Shown here: piece after piece, positions 1-9,115 of the stretch | Numbering within the stretch: the first letter of the stretch is position 1 | How the letters are laid out: every line of letters begins with the position of its first letter | NCBI GenBank assembly: GCA_963794185.1 | Contig: CAWCDM010000016.1 | Coordinates: 47,316-111,315, forward strand | DNA from: JAMXLO01 sp963794185 | Lineage (GTDB): Bacteria; Pseudomonadota; Alphaproteobacteria; Acetobacterales; Acetobacteraceae | DNA: 64,000 nt | Reading direction: 5' to 3' | Notes under the pieces: generated by a model | The model's database searches: none | Seen by the model: only the letters and a program-made list of their open reading frames with translations | What the model was told of the DNA's origin: nothing | Made by a program: the position numbers and the translations under genes

Positions 1-72
1 TTCGCGGTCGCCCTCTCCACCGAACGCAATGAACGCGAAGATGACCGTGTCACAGATGACCGAGAAGCGCCG

Positions 73-1128
73 ATGCTGCACCATAGCCTGAAGCCGAGGA
101 GCCCGGATGGCGTGCGGCAGGCCCGGATTTCCGGGGCGGTCGAACGCATTGTGTCCGAAACCAATGAAGCGTCCACGGTTCATGGCCCGGAACGGCAGCT
201 GGCCTCGCGTATCGTCATTTTGCTCGCGACCTACAATGGTGCGAAATATCTACGTGCGCAACTCGAAAGTTTGCTGAACCAGACACACCAAAATTGGGTT
301 CTTTACTGGCGGGACGATGGTTCCAACGATGATACAGCCGCCATTCTGACTGAATTTGCCGCAACGATCGGTGACAGGCGCTGCGTGCGGGTTTGCGAAT
401 CCGCGGAACGGGTCGGGCCGGCGGCGAGCTTCATGGCGCTGCTGCGTGCGGTCGCGCCAGCGTTGAGTGCAACGGACTATGTCGCGTTCGTCGATCAAGA
501 CGATGTCTGGCTGCCGGACAAGCTGACCCGCGGCTTCGCTGCCCTGTCGGCCGTCGATAGTGAAATTCCAACCCTGTATTGTGCGCGGCTGATGGTGGTG
601 AACGCGCGCCTGCGGCGCCTCGCGGAAACCAGCATCGTCCCGCACCGATGTGGCTTTCCCGCCTCGCTGACACAAAACGTCGCCGCAGGTTGCACTATAA
701 TGCTGAACCGGCGTGCCGCTGCATTGGCGGCTGGCAGTGTACCCCCCAGTGCGTCACCGCACGATTGGTGGTGCTACCTGCTGGTGACCGCCGCCGGTGG
801 CCGGGTTCTCACGGACAATTCCGTGGTGGCATTGTATCGCCAGCATGGCGGCAACGTTGTCGGTGTGCCGCCATCGCAGATGCGACGTGCAATCGCTGCG
901 CTACGGCGAGGCCCCAGCATATTCATGAACGTGCTGCGCCAGCATTTGGAAGCCCTGATCGTACAGCCAGACCTGGTATGCGAGACCACGCGTCCCACCG
1001 TCCTCCGGTTGCACCACGCTCTACGGGGCAGCTTCCGTGTAAGGCTGCTGGCTCTGCGGCTGCCAGGTCTCCGAAGGCAGACATGGCTGGAGACGTTGCT
1101 GTTTCGACTATGGTTTCTCATCGGCTGA
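73..1128 (+). CDS. Family 2 glycosyltransferase (rhamnosyltransferase-like)
   Basis: Predicted GT-A fold glycosyltransferase that would transfer a nucleotide-activated sugar to a surface polysaccharide. Around residue 50 there is the GT2 start 'IVILLATYNGAKYLRAQLES', followed by 'WRDDGSNDDT' (nucleotide-binding Asp pair) and 'FVDQDDVWLPDKL' (DxD-type metal site near residue 140). The N-terminal 45 residues are not conserved-looking, and the frame is open to the left edge of the window, so the gene may begin before base 1; ATG at 73 is the first in-frame ATG. The C-terminus has a short hydrophobic stretch (LLFRLWFLIG) that could associate with the membrane. The acceptor sugar cannot be told from sequence. 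No neighbour in the window clarifies its pathway. Confidence 0.85.
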   Translation: MLHHSLKPRSPDGVRQARISGAVERIVSETNEASTVHGPERQLASRIVILLATYNGAKYLRAQLESLLNQTHQNWVLYWRDDGSNDDTAAILTEFAATIGDRRCVRVCESAERVGPAASFMALLRAVAPALSATDYVAFVDQDDVWLPDKLTRGFAALSAVDSEIPTLYCARLMVVNARLRRLAETSIVPHRCGFPASLTQNVAAGCTIMLNRRAAALAAGSVPPSASPHDWWCYLLVTAAGGRVLTDNSVVALYRQHGGNVVGVPPSQMRRAIAALRRGPSIFMNVLRQHLEALIVQPDLVCETTRPTVLRLHHALRGSFRVRLLALRLPGLRRQTWLETLLFRLWFLIG

Positions 1129-1249
1129 TCTGGCCGGATATGGCGAACTTGAACGCGCCGGAGCAATGATGGGACAGCGGGGCGTTCATCTGGCCAGTCA
1201 CGGGCGGTCAGTGTAGACCTGCCTCGGTGATCACGGACTCAGGTGCGCG

Positions 1250-2014
1250 ATGGCCTTGCCGCGAACGCCGTCTTTGCGACTGGATGGACAACGCGCACTG
1301 GTCTCCGGTGCCGGCCGTGGCATCGGTCTTGCCTGTGCCGCGGCGCTGGCGCAGGCAGGCGCCCATGTCGTGCTCGCGGCACGCACGGCAGCCGAAATCG
1401 ACGACGCTTCGGTGCAGATCAGGGACGAGGGCGGCAGCGCCGAGGCGTTGGTGCTCGATGTGACGGACCTCGCCGCCGTGCGTTCCGCGATCGCCGTCCA
1501 GCCGTCATTCGACGTGCTGGTCAACAACGCCGGCACCAACCGGCCCGCGCAGTTCCTCGACGTGACCGAGCAGGATTACGATGCCATCACCAATTTGAAC
1601 CAACGTGCCGCGTTCTTCGTCGCACAGGCGGTCGCGCGCCGCATGGTCGACGCGGGCAAGGGCGGTTCGATCATCCACATCTCCTCGCAGATGGGTCATG
1701 TGGGCGGCGCAAGGCGCACCGTCTATTGCATGAGCAAGCATGGCATCGAGGGTCTGACCAAGGCGATGGCAATAGACCTCGCGCCGCACGGCATAAGGGT
1801 GAACTCCATCGGCCCCACCTTCATCGATACGCCGCTCACCCGGCCGTTCTGGAACGACAGGGCGTTCCACGACGATGTGGTGCGGCGGATCAAGCTTGGC
1901 AGGCTGGGGACGGTGGAGGACCTTATGGGCGCGGTGTTGTTCCTTGCATCGGACGCCGCGGCGCTGGTGACCGGAACGTCGCTTGTCGTCGATGGCGGCT
2001 GGACCGCGGAATAG
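1250..2014 (+). CDS. SDR family NAD(P)-dependent oxidoreductase
   Basis: Classical short-chain dehydrogenase of 254 residues. The Rossmann cofactor motif GAGRGIG is near residue 20, NNAG near residue 90, catalytic Ser in HISSQMG and the YxxxK pair in 'VYCMSKHGIEG' near residue 155-160; 'VVDGGWTAE' closes the chain as usual for the family. It ends 8 bases before the ATG of the HisD/HpsN-like dehydrogenase, so the two are almost certainly cotranscribed. Pairing of an SDR with this dehydrogenase type is known from 2,3-dihydroxypropane-1-sulfonate catabolism (HpsO/HpsP with HpsN), which makes a polyol or sulfonated polyol substrate plausible, but this is inference. Confidence 0.9.
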   Translation: MALPRTPSLRLDGQRALVSGAGRGIGLACAAALAQAGAHVVLAARTAAEIDDASVQIRDEGGSAEALVLDVTDLAAVRSAIAVQPSFDVLVNNAGTNRPAQFLDVTEQDYDAITNLNQRAAFFVAQAVARRMVDAGKGGSIIHISSQMGHVGGARRTVYCMSKHGIEGLTKAMAIDLAPHGIRVNSIGPTFIDTPLTRPFWNDRAFHDDVVRRIKLGRLGTVEDLMGAVLFLASDAAALVTGTSLVVDGGWTAE

Positions 2015-2022
2015 GAGTTGCC

Positions 2023-3308
2023 ATGATCCGCTATCTCAAGCGCGGCGCGACCGAGGAAGAGAAGTTCGCAGCCGACCGCAAGGTGCGTCAGACGGTCGAA
2101 GCGATTCTCGACGATGTTATCGCGCGCGGCGATGCGGCGGTGCGCGAACTCTCGGTGAAGTTCGATCGGTGGGAACCAAAGGATTTTCGCCTGTCGCCGG
2201 GGGAAATCCAGGCGCTGATCGACAGCCTGCCCGGGCAGGTGATCGAGGACATCAAATTTGCCCAGGCGCAGATCCGCCGCTTCGCCGAGGTGCAGCGCGC
2301 TGCGTTGCGCGACGTGGAGGTGGAGACGCTGCCGGGCGTCAGGCTGGGCCACCGGAATATCCCGGTTGCAAGTGTCGGTTGCTATGTGCCCGGCGGTCGC
2401 TATCCGATGGTCGCCTCTGCTCACATGAGCGTGCTGACCGCTAAGGTGGCCGGCGTGAAGCGGGTCGCCGCCTGCACGCCGCCGTTGAACGGCGTGCCGC
2501 CGGCCGCCACCGTCGCCGCCATGGCGCTCGCCGGCGCGGATGAGATCTATCTTCTGGGCGGCATCCAGGCGGTGGCGGCCATGGCGCTCGGCACGTCGAG
2601 CATTCGAGCCGTGGATATGCTGGTGGGGCCGGGCAACGCGTTCGTCGCCGAGGCGAAGCGGCAATTGTTCGGCCGCGTCGGCATCGACCTGCTGGCAGGA
2701 CCGACCGAGACACTGATCATTGCCGACGACACGGCGGATGCCGAAATGTGCGCGACCGACCTGCTCGGCCAGGCCGAGCATGGACCGACATCGCCGGCGA
2801 TTTGCTGACCACATCGGCGAAGATCGCGCATGAACTGCAAGCCGAGATCGATCGCCAGCTTTCGCGTCTGGTGACCGCCGACATCGCCGGGGTTGCCTGG
2901 CGCGACCACGGCCAGATCATCCTGTGCGATACGGACGACGAAATGGTGTTGGAGGCCGACCGCATCGCCTCGGAGCATGTGCAGGTGCTGACCCGCGAGC
3001 CGCGCTGGTTCCTGGAGCGGATGACCAATTACGGATCGCTGTTCCTGGGCAAGGAGACCAACGTGGCCTATGGCGACAAGGTGATCGGCACGAACCACAC
3101 GCTGCCGACGAAACGGGCCGCGCGCTACACCGGCGGTCTTTGGGTCGGAAAATTCCTGAAGACGGTCACCTATCAGGAGGTAAGCCCGGAGGCGACGGCA
3201 ATGATCGGCGAGTACCGTTCGCGGCTCTGCGCGATCGAGAATTTCGCGGCGCACAAGGAGCAGGCGGACCTGCGGGTTCGCCGTTACGGCGGTCGCAACA
3301 CGGCCTGA
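2023..3308 (+). CDS. Histidinol dehydrogenase-like (HpsN-type) dehydrogenase, frameshifted
   Basis: Zinc- and NAD-dependent dehydrogenase of the HisD fold. Readable family landmarks are 'GCYVPGGRYPMVASAHMS', 'VGPGNAFVAEAKRQLFG', the zinc-site segment GQAEHG, the catalytic ASEHVQV and 'NHTLPT', and the closing 'LRVRRYGG'. The paralogous subgroup with MIRYLKRG at the start and the adjacent SDR resembles sulfopropanediol 3-dehydrogenase (HpsN) more than biosynthetic HisD; no other his genes are nearby. The frame breaks at about 2801-2803: frame 1 ends in GPTSPAIC-stop, while the rest continues in frame 3 from LLTTSAKIAHE. Adding one T to the TTT run restores PAILLTTS, exactly what the family has. 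I read this as a single-base indel in a functional gene, most likely a consensus error. Confidence 0.85.
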
Positions 3309-3376
3309 ACCACTGGCTATGACTCGCCTCGCTTCTCCCGCTATGATGTGGCCCACGAATTCAGGGAGCGACAAGC

Positions 3377-3925
3377 ATGAGCGAAGAGATCGCCACCCTC
3401 GGCGGCGGCTGCTTCTGGTGCCTGGAGGCTGTCTACAAGGACCTGCGCGGCGTCACCGGCGTGATGTCGGGTTACGCCGGCGGGCATGTCCCCAATCCCA
3501 GCTACAACGCCGTGTGCTCCGGCACGACCGGCCACGCCGAGGTCGTGCAGATCAGGTTCGATCCCGCCGAGGTTTCCTACGCCGATCTATTGCGCGTGTT
3601 CTTCACCATCCATGATCCGACGACGAAGGACCGGCAGGGCCACGATGTCGGCACGCAATACCGCTCCATCATCCTGACCCACTCGGACGTGCAACGGCAG
3701 ACCGCGCAGGCGGTGATCAAGGAGATCAGCGATGCGAAGGTGTGGGGCGCGCCGATCGTGACACAGGTCGAACCGCTGCAGGCGTTCTACGAAGCCGAAC
3801 CGGAGCATCACGACTACTACGCGCGCAATCCGTGGACCGGCTACTGCCAGGCCGTCGTGGCGCCGAAAGTCAGCAAGTTCCGGAAAACGTTCTCCGACCG
3901 GTTGAAGCGCGCCGCCGCCGAGTGA
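3377..3925 (+). CDS. msrA: Peptide-methionine (S)-S-oxide reductase MsrA
   Basis: Reduces methionine-S-sulfoxide in proteins and free methionine. The catalytic signature GGGCFWCLEA lies at residues 9-18 with the nucleophilic Cys, followed by the expected 'GVMSGYAGG' and 'GHAEVVQIRFDP' segments, and 'HDPTTKDRQGHDVGTQYRS' further on. Length (182 residues) is usual for the family. A good ribosome-binding site (AGGGAG) precedes the ATG at 3377. It stands between the dehydrogenase pair and two acyl-CoA dehydrogenases on the same strand, with 15 bases to the next gene; functional linkage to them is unlikely beyond possible cotranscription. Confidence 0.96.
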   Translation: MSEEIATLGGGCFWCLEAVYKDLRGVTGVMSGYAGGHVPNPSYNAVCSGTTGHAEVVQIRFDPAEVSYADLLRVFFTIHDPTTKDRQGHDVGTQYRSIILTHSDVQRQTAQAVIKEISDAKVWGAPIVTQVEPLQAFYEAEPEHHDYYARNPWTGYCQAVVAPKVSKFRKTFSDRLKRAAAE

Positions 3926-3940
3926 AAGGACTCTTGCCCC

Positions 3941-5137
<1,197 letters not shown>

Positions 5138-5140
5138 CGC

Positions 5141-6334
5141 ATGGACTTCGACCTGACCGACGAACAGCGCCTGCTCAAGGACAGCATCGACCGGCTGATC
5201 GCCGAGCAGTATCAGTTCGAACAGCGCAAGAAATACCTTGCGGAACCGGACGGCTGGAGCCGCAACGTCTGGAAACAATACACCGATCTCGGTCTGCTCG
5301 GCCTGCCATTCGACGAGGCGCATGGCGGCTTCGGCGGCGGCCCGGTCGAGATGATGATCGTGATGGAGGCGTTCGGCCGCGGCCTTGTTCTCGAGCCCTA
5401 TTTCGCCACCGTGATCCTCGGCGGCGGACTGCTGCGGCACGCCGCGACACCGGCGCAGCAGCAGGCACTGATCCCCGAGGTCGCGCAGGGCCGCCTGAAG
5501 CTCGCGTTTGCGCATGTCGAGCGGCATTCCCGCTATGACCTCGCCGACGTATCCACCACCGCGCGGCAAGACGGTGTGGTGTGGGTGCTGGACGGCGCCA
5601 AGAGCGTCGTGCTGCACGGCGACTGCGCCGATCGCCTGTTTGTGACGGCGCGCGTCTCCGGCGCGCGTCGCGATCGCACGGGCATCGGCCTGTTCCTGGT
5701 CGATCCATTCGCACCTGGCGTGATGCGGCGCAGCTATCCGACACAGGACGGGCTGCGCGCTGCCGAGGTCACGCTGTCGGGCGTGCGGGTTCCCGCCGGG
5801 GACGTGCTGGGTGAGGCCGGCGCCGCGCTCCCTGCGATCGAGCGCGTGGTGGACGAAGCCATTGCCGCGTTGTGCGCCGAGGCGGTCGGCACCATGCAGG
5901 CGATGCACGAAACGACGCTCGAATACTTGAAGACGCGTCAGCAGTTCGGCCGGCCGATCGGCCAGTTCCAGGTGCTGCAGCACCGTTCGGTGGACATGCT
6001 GGTCGCACTCGAGCAGGCGCGCAGCATGGCGATGTTCGCCGCCGTCATGGCGGCCGAGACAGACGCCACGGAACGCCGGCGCGCGATGGCCGCGGCAAAG
6101 GTGCAGATCGGCCGGTCAGGCCGGCATATCGGCCAGGAGGCGATTCAACTCCACGGCGGTATCGGCATGACGATGGAGTACAGCGTCGGCCACTCGTTCA
6201 AGCGCATGACGGTGATCGACATGCTGTTCGGCGACGCCGACACCCACCTCGCCACGCTGGCGCGGCTCGGTGGGCTGTTCGGCAAAACGCAGCGTTTGTC
6301 ATTGCGAGCCGAAGGCGAAGCAATCTTGAAGTGA
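5141..6334 (+). CDS. Acyl-CoA dehydrogenase family protein (second of a pair)
   Basis: Partner of the preceding gene, starting three bases after its stop. It keeps the N-terminal MDFDLTDEQRLLKDS, the 'EAHGGFGGGPVEMMIV' helix region and the C-terminal 'QLHGGIGMTMEYSVGHSFKR' motif (FAD-binding loop), but the central FAD motif is degenerate compared with its neighbour (FAHVERHSRYD instead of the usual SEPxxGSD), as in non-catalytic or half-site subunits of heteromeric acyl-CoA dehydrogenases. The last about 15 residues (TQRLSLRAEGEAILK) are encoded inside a dispersed palindromic repeat at 6297-6384, so the native C-terminus was probably just after 'GLFGK'. Confidence 0.9.
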   Translation: MDFDLTDEQRLLKDSIDRLIAEQYQFEQRKKYLAEPDGWSRNVWKQYTDLGLLGLPFDEAHGGFGGGPVEMMIVMEAFGRGLVLEPYFATVILGGGLLRHAATPAQQQALIPEVAQGRLKLAFAHVERHSRYDLADVSTTARQDGVVWVLDGAKSVVLHGDCADRLFVTARVSGARRDRTGIGLFLVDPFAPGVMRRSYPTQDGLRAAEVTLSGVRVPAGDVLGEAGAALPAIERVVDEAIAALCAEAVGTMQAMHETTLEYLKTRQQFGRPIGQFQVLQHRSVDMLVALEQARSMAMFAAVMAAETDATERRRAMAAAKVQIGRSGRHIGQEAIQLHGGIGMTMEYSVGHSFKRMTVIDMLFGDADTHLATLARLGGLFGKTQRLSLRAEGEAILK

Positions 6335-6384
6335 TTGGGCTCACTCTACGAGCTCGCCGCGTCGCTTCGCTCCTAGTAATGACA
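6297..6384. repeat. Dispersed palindromic repeat of the TGTCATTGCGAG type
   Basis: The left arm begins TGTCATTGCGAG and continues with CGAAGGCGAAGCAATC; the right arm reads GCGTCGCTTCGCTCC followed by TAATGACA, giving an imperfect inverted repeat. Short palindromes of this kind are common intergenic elements in alphaproteobacteria. It sits between convergent genes and supplies the stop codon and last residues of the acyl-CoA dehydrogenase upstream. It could also act as a bidirectional terminator. Confidence 0.75.
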
Positions 6385-6394
6385 GAGTAACCGG

Positions 6395-7624
6395 CTACAC
6401 GACGCCGTCGCCGTGCAGCGTCTTCACCTCCGCCTCGCTCAGCCCGAGCCAGGTCGTCAGCACGTCGTCGGTGTGCTGGCCCAGCATCGGCGAGGCTTTC
6501 ACCTGCGGCGGCTTGCCGTCCACGCGCACCGGCCAGGCGGGCATCTTGAACGGCGCGTGCTTCGAATGCTGCATCACCTGCATGATGCCGCGCTGTTCGA
6601 AGGTCGGCTCGTTCTGCAGCTCCATCGTGTCGAGCACCGCGCCTGCCGGAATTCCGGCGCCACCGACCTGCTGCATCGCCTCGTGCTTGGTGCGCGTGCG
6701 CGTCCACTCGGTGATGATCGCGTCCAGGTCGGCGTCGTGCTTCACCCGCTCGGCCGGCGTCGCGTAGCGCGGATCGCTGATCAGTTCCTCACGTCCCATC
6801 ACCTTGCACAGCCGCGACCAGTGCTCGGGATTGGCGCGGCTGGTCATGATCCAGACGTAGTCGTTCGCGCCGCCAGGCGCGCACGGATACAGCCCCGACG
6901 GCGAGTTGCTGCCGCCGCCCGACTTGGTTCCGTCGCGTTCCACAGCCTTGCCTGAACGTGCCTGCGTGGAGAAGTTGGTGCGCATGTAGTGCAGCATCGC
7001 GTCCTGCATGGCCACCTGCAGCCGGTGGCCCTCGCCGGTCGCGGCGCGACGGAACAATGCGCCGAGGATGGTAATCGCCATCGTCATGCCGGTCCCGGTA
7101 TCGCCGAGCGACAGGCCGGGCTTCACCGGGCGCCTGCCCTTTTCCCCCGTCACGCTGATGGTGCCGCCGGTGGCCTGCGCGATCATGTCGAACGCGAGGT
7201 TCTTTTCGTACGGGCTGCCGGTGCCGAAGCCCTTCACCTGGCAATAGATGATGCCCGGATTGAGCTCGCGCACCACGTCGTAGCCGAGGCCCAGCCGCTC
7301 GATCGTGCCGGGCGCCATGTTCTCCACGCAGACATCCGCCTTGCGCAGCATGTCCTTCACCAGTTCCAGTCCACGCGGCGACTTCAGGTTGACCGTGATG
7401 GACTTCTTGTTGGCATTGAACATGTGGAAATAATAGGGGTCGTCGTCGGGCTGACCCGGCCGCAGCCGTCGGCCCGGATCGCCGGTCTTCGGGTTCTCGA
7501 TCTTCACCACCTCGGCGCCGAGCCAGGCCAGCGCCTCGGTGCAAGAAGGCCCCGCCTCGAACTGGGTGAAATCGACGACACGGATACCCTGAAGAAACTT
7601 CAGATCTACGCTGACGTCTGGCAT
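6395..7624 (-). CDS. CaiB/BaiF family (class III) CoA-transferase
   Basis: Moves CoA from one acyl thioester to a free acid. The start at 7624 (MPDVSVDLK) is preceded by GGAAGG at good spacing; longer in-frame starts (7669, 7822) lack family similarity. Family landmarks: 'VVDFTQFEAGPSCTEALAWL' near residue 20, 'AEVVKIENPKTGDPGR', 'FNANKKSITVNLKS', 'NMAPGTIERLGLGYD', and the region with the nucleophilic Asp in 'GLSLGDTGTGMTMA', then 'VAMQDAMLHY'. About 409 residues, as expected. It is convergent with the acyl-CoA dehydrogenase pair and could activate their substrate. Confidence 0.93.
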   Translation of the reverse strand: MPDVSVDLKFLQGIRVVDFTQFEAGPSCTEALAWLGAEVVKIENPKTGDPGRRLRPGQPDDDPYYFHMFNANKKSITVNLKSPRGLELVKDMLRKADVCVENMAPGTIERLGLGYDVVRELNPGIIYCQVKGFGTGSPYEKNLAFDMIAQATGGTISVTGEKGRRPVKPGLSLGDTGTGMTMAITILGALFRRAATGEGHRLQVAMQDAMLHYMRTNFSTQARSGKAVERDGTKSGGGSNSPSGLYPCAPGGANDYVWIMTSRANPEHWSRLCKVMGREELISDPRYATPAERVKHDADLDAIITEWTRTRTKHEAMQQVGGAGIPAGAVLDTMELQNEPTFEQRGIMQVMQHSKHAPFKMPAWPVRVDGKPPQVKASPMLGQHTDDVLTTWLGLSEAEVKTLHGDGVV

Positions 7625-7718
7625 GGCCGTTGTCCTTCCGCAGGTTGGCATTGATTGCTTGACGTTCATGGCAGGCAGGTTGGCACAGGGCGCGATCTGT
7701 TCCAAGGCAAGGCAGCGT

Positions 7719-9107
7719 TCAGTCCTCGGGCGCAAGCCGCGGCTGCCGGTCGGCTGGGGTCCGCGTCGCCTGCCGCCGATCATTCCTGCGCCACACCAAC
7801 CCGATCGCGCTGACCGCGACAAGTCCGGTGAGAGCCATGATGTCTACCGCCGGTAATGGCCCGAAGCGGTCCGCCAGAAAGCCGATCAGCAGAATGCCGA
7901 GCGGGCCCATGCCGATGCACACCGTCAGCAGCCCCATCAGCCGCGAACGGATATGCGGGGGCGCGTGCAGCACGATCAGCGAGGTCTGCATGTTGGCGAA
8001 TGCGGCCGAGCCGATGCCGCCGGTCACCAGCAGCGCGCAGGCCAGCGCGAATGTCGGTGCGAACGGCATTAGTGTCACGCAGACCAGGAACAGCAGCGAA
8101 CCGCCGACCATGAGTGTCCGCCCGCTCAATCGCTGATCGCCGCCGGTCAGCCACAACCCGCCAAGCAGTGCACCGAATGATTCCGCGCCGGCGAGCATAC
8201 CGGTCAATGTCGGCGACACCATGAAGACCTGCCGCCCGATCGGCGCGATGAGGGCCGCATAGCAGAAGCCCAGCAGGTTCATCGCGATGGTTACGGCAAG
8301 CACGCCGCCGATGATCAGGTGGCCGCGCGCAAAGGCGAAGGCTTCGGCCAGGTCGTGCGGCACATGCGCCAGCACGATCCTGCGGCTGGTCTGCTGGTAG
8401 GCGAGCCCGGCAACCAGGAACACCGCCACGAGATAGACGCACGCCGATACGGCGTAGGCGCCGGAAAGTCCCGTCGTCTGATAGGCGGCGCCGGCCGTCA
8501 TCGGGCCGATCAGCCGCGTAATGGAATTGGTCACCGTGTCGAGCGCCAGCGCACGCGGGACAATTGCGCCGTCCACGCACTCGCCGACCATGCGCCTGCG
8601 CGTGGACATCTCGGTGGACCAGACGGTGCCGGCAACCAGCGCGGCGAGGCCGACATGCCAAGGGCGTGCGATGCCGAAGGCGGCCAGCACGGCGACCGTG
8701 GCCGAGGCCAGGCCCGCCACGACCTGCCCGATCAGCAGCACATGCTTGCGGTTCATTGCCTCCGACAGCACGCCGGCGAAGGCGCCGAGCAGCAGCATCG
8801 GCAATGTGCGCGCGGCGGAGACCACGGCCACGGCAAGGCCCGAGCCGGTCGCGTCGAGCGTGAACAGCGCGGCGGACAGCACCTCGAACCAGCGCATCGT
8901 GTTGACACAGCCGCCGATCGCCCAGAGGCGCAGGAAGGTGGGGGACGCGATGAGTGCGGCGACGCCGACACGTGCTTTACTTTCTCCCCCTCCCCTTGTG
9001 GGAGGGGGCAGGGGGAGGGGTGAGGCGTCCGGCAGCGATCCGGGCGTTCCCCTCCCCCTACCCCCTCCCGCAAGGGGAGGGGGAGAATTGGGTCCGTCCG
9101 TGGTCAC
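7719..9107 (-). CDS. MFS transporter (enterobactin-exporter/DUF894-like), N-terminus uncertain
   Basis: Multi-pass membrane transporter of the major facilitator superfamily. The protein from 'ALIASPTFLRLWAIGGCVN' onward shows about twelve hydrophobic segments and the loop motif near 'GVLSEAMNRKHVLLIGQ', like the MFS_3 subgroup. The 5' end is obscured: a GC-rich inverted repeat (8984-9085) lies in frame in front of the conserved part. Possible starts are ATG 9161, GTG 9107 and ATG 8897; the last would delete the first half of membrane segment 1. I list GTG 9107, which avoids overlap with the upstream amidase, but the real start may have been displaced by the repeat. Confidence 0.75.
   Translation of the reverse strand: MTTDGPNSPPPLAGGGRGRGTPGSLPDASPLPLPPPTRGGGESKARVGVAALIASPTFLRLWAIGGCVNTMRWFEVLSAALFTLDATGSGLAVAVVSAARTLPMLLLGAFAGVLSEAMNRKHVLLIGQVVAGLASATVAVLAAFGIARPWHVGLAALVAGTVWSTEMSTRRRMVGECVDGAIVPRALALDTVTNSITRLIGPMTAGAAYQTTGLSGAYAVSACVYLVAVFLVAGLAYQQTSRRIVLAHVPHDLAEAFAFARGHLIIGGVLAVTIAMNLLGFCYAALIAPIGRQVFMVSPTLTGMLAGAESFGALLGGLWLTGGDQRLSGRTLMVGGSLLFLVCVTLMPFAPTFALACALLVTGGIGSAAFANMQTSLIVLHAPPHIRSRLMGLLTVCIGMGPLGILLIGFLADRFGPLPAVDIMALTGLVAVSAIGLVWRRNDRRQATRTPADRQPRLAPED
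8984..9085. repeat. GC-rich inverted repeat of CTCCCCCTCCC/GGGAGGGGGAG arms
   Basis: Two arms of about 36 bases are inverted copies: the left reads CTCCCCCTCCCCTTGTGGGA and on into G-rich sequence, the right ends CAAGGGGAGGGGGAG. Each arm is itself a small hairpin. Related C/G-block elements recur at 12459-12491 and 26878-26988. The element lies at the junction between the amidase stop and the MFS coding region and extends the MFS reading frame. Confidence 0.75.
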
Positions 9108-9115
9108 GGAGTACT

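Noticed and set aside
2023..3308. Calling the HisD-like gene the histidine-biosynthetic hisD
   Set aside because: Subgroup-specific N-terminus and SDR neighbour fit HpsN-type enzymes better, and no his genes flank it.
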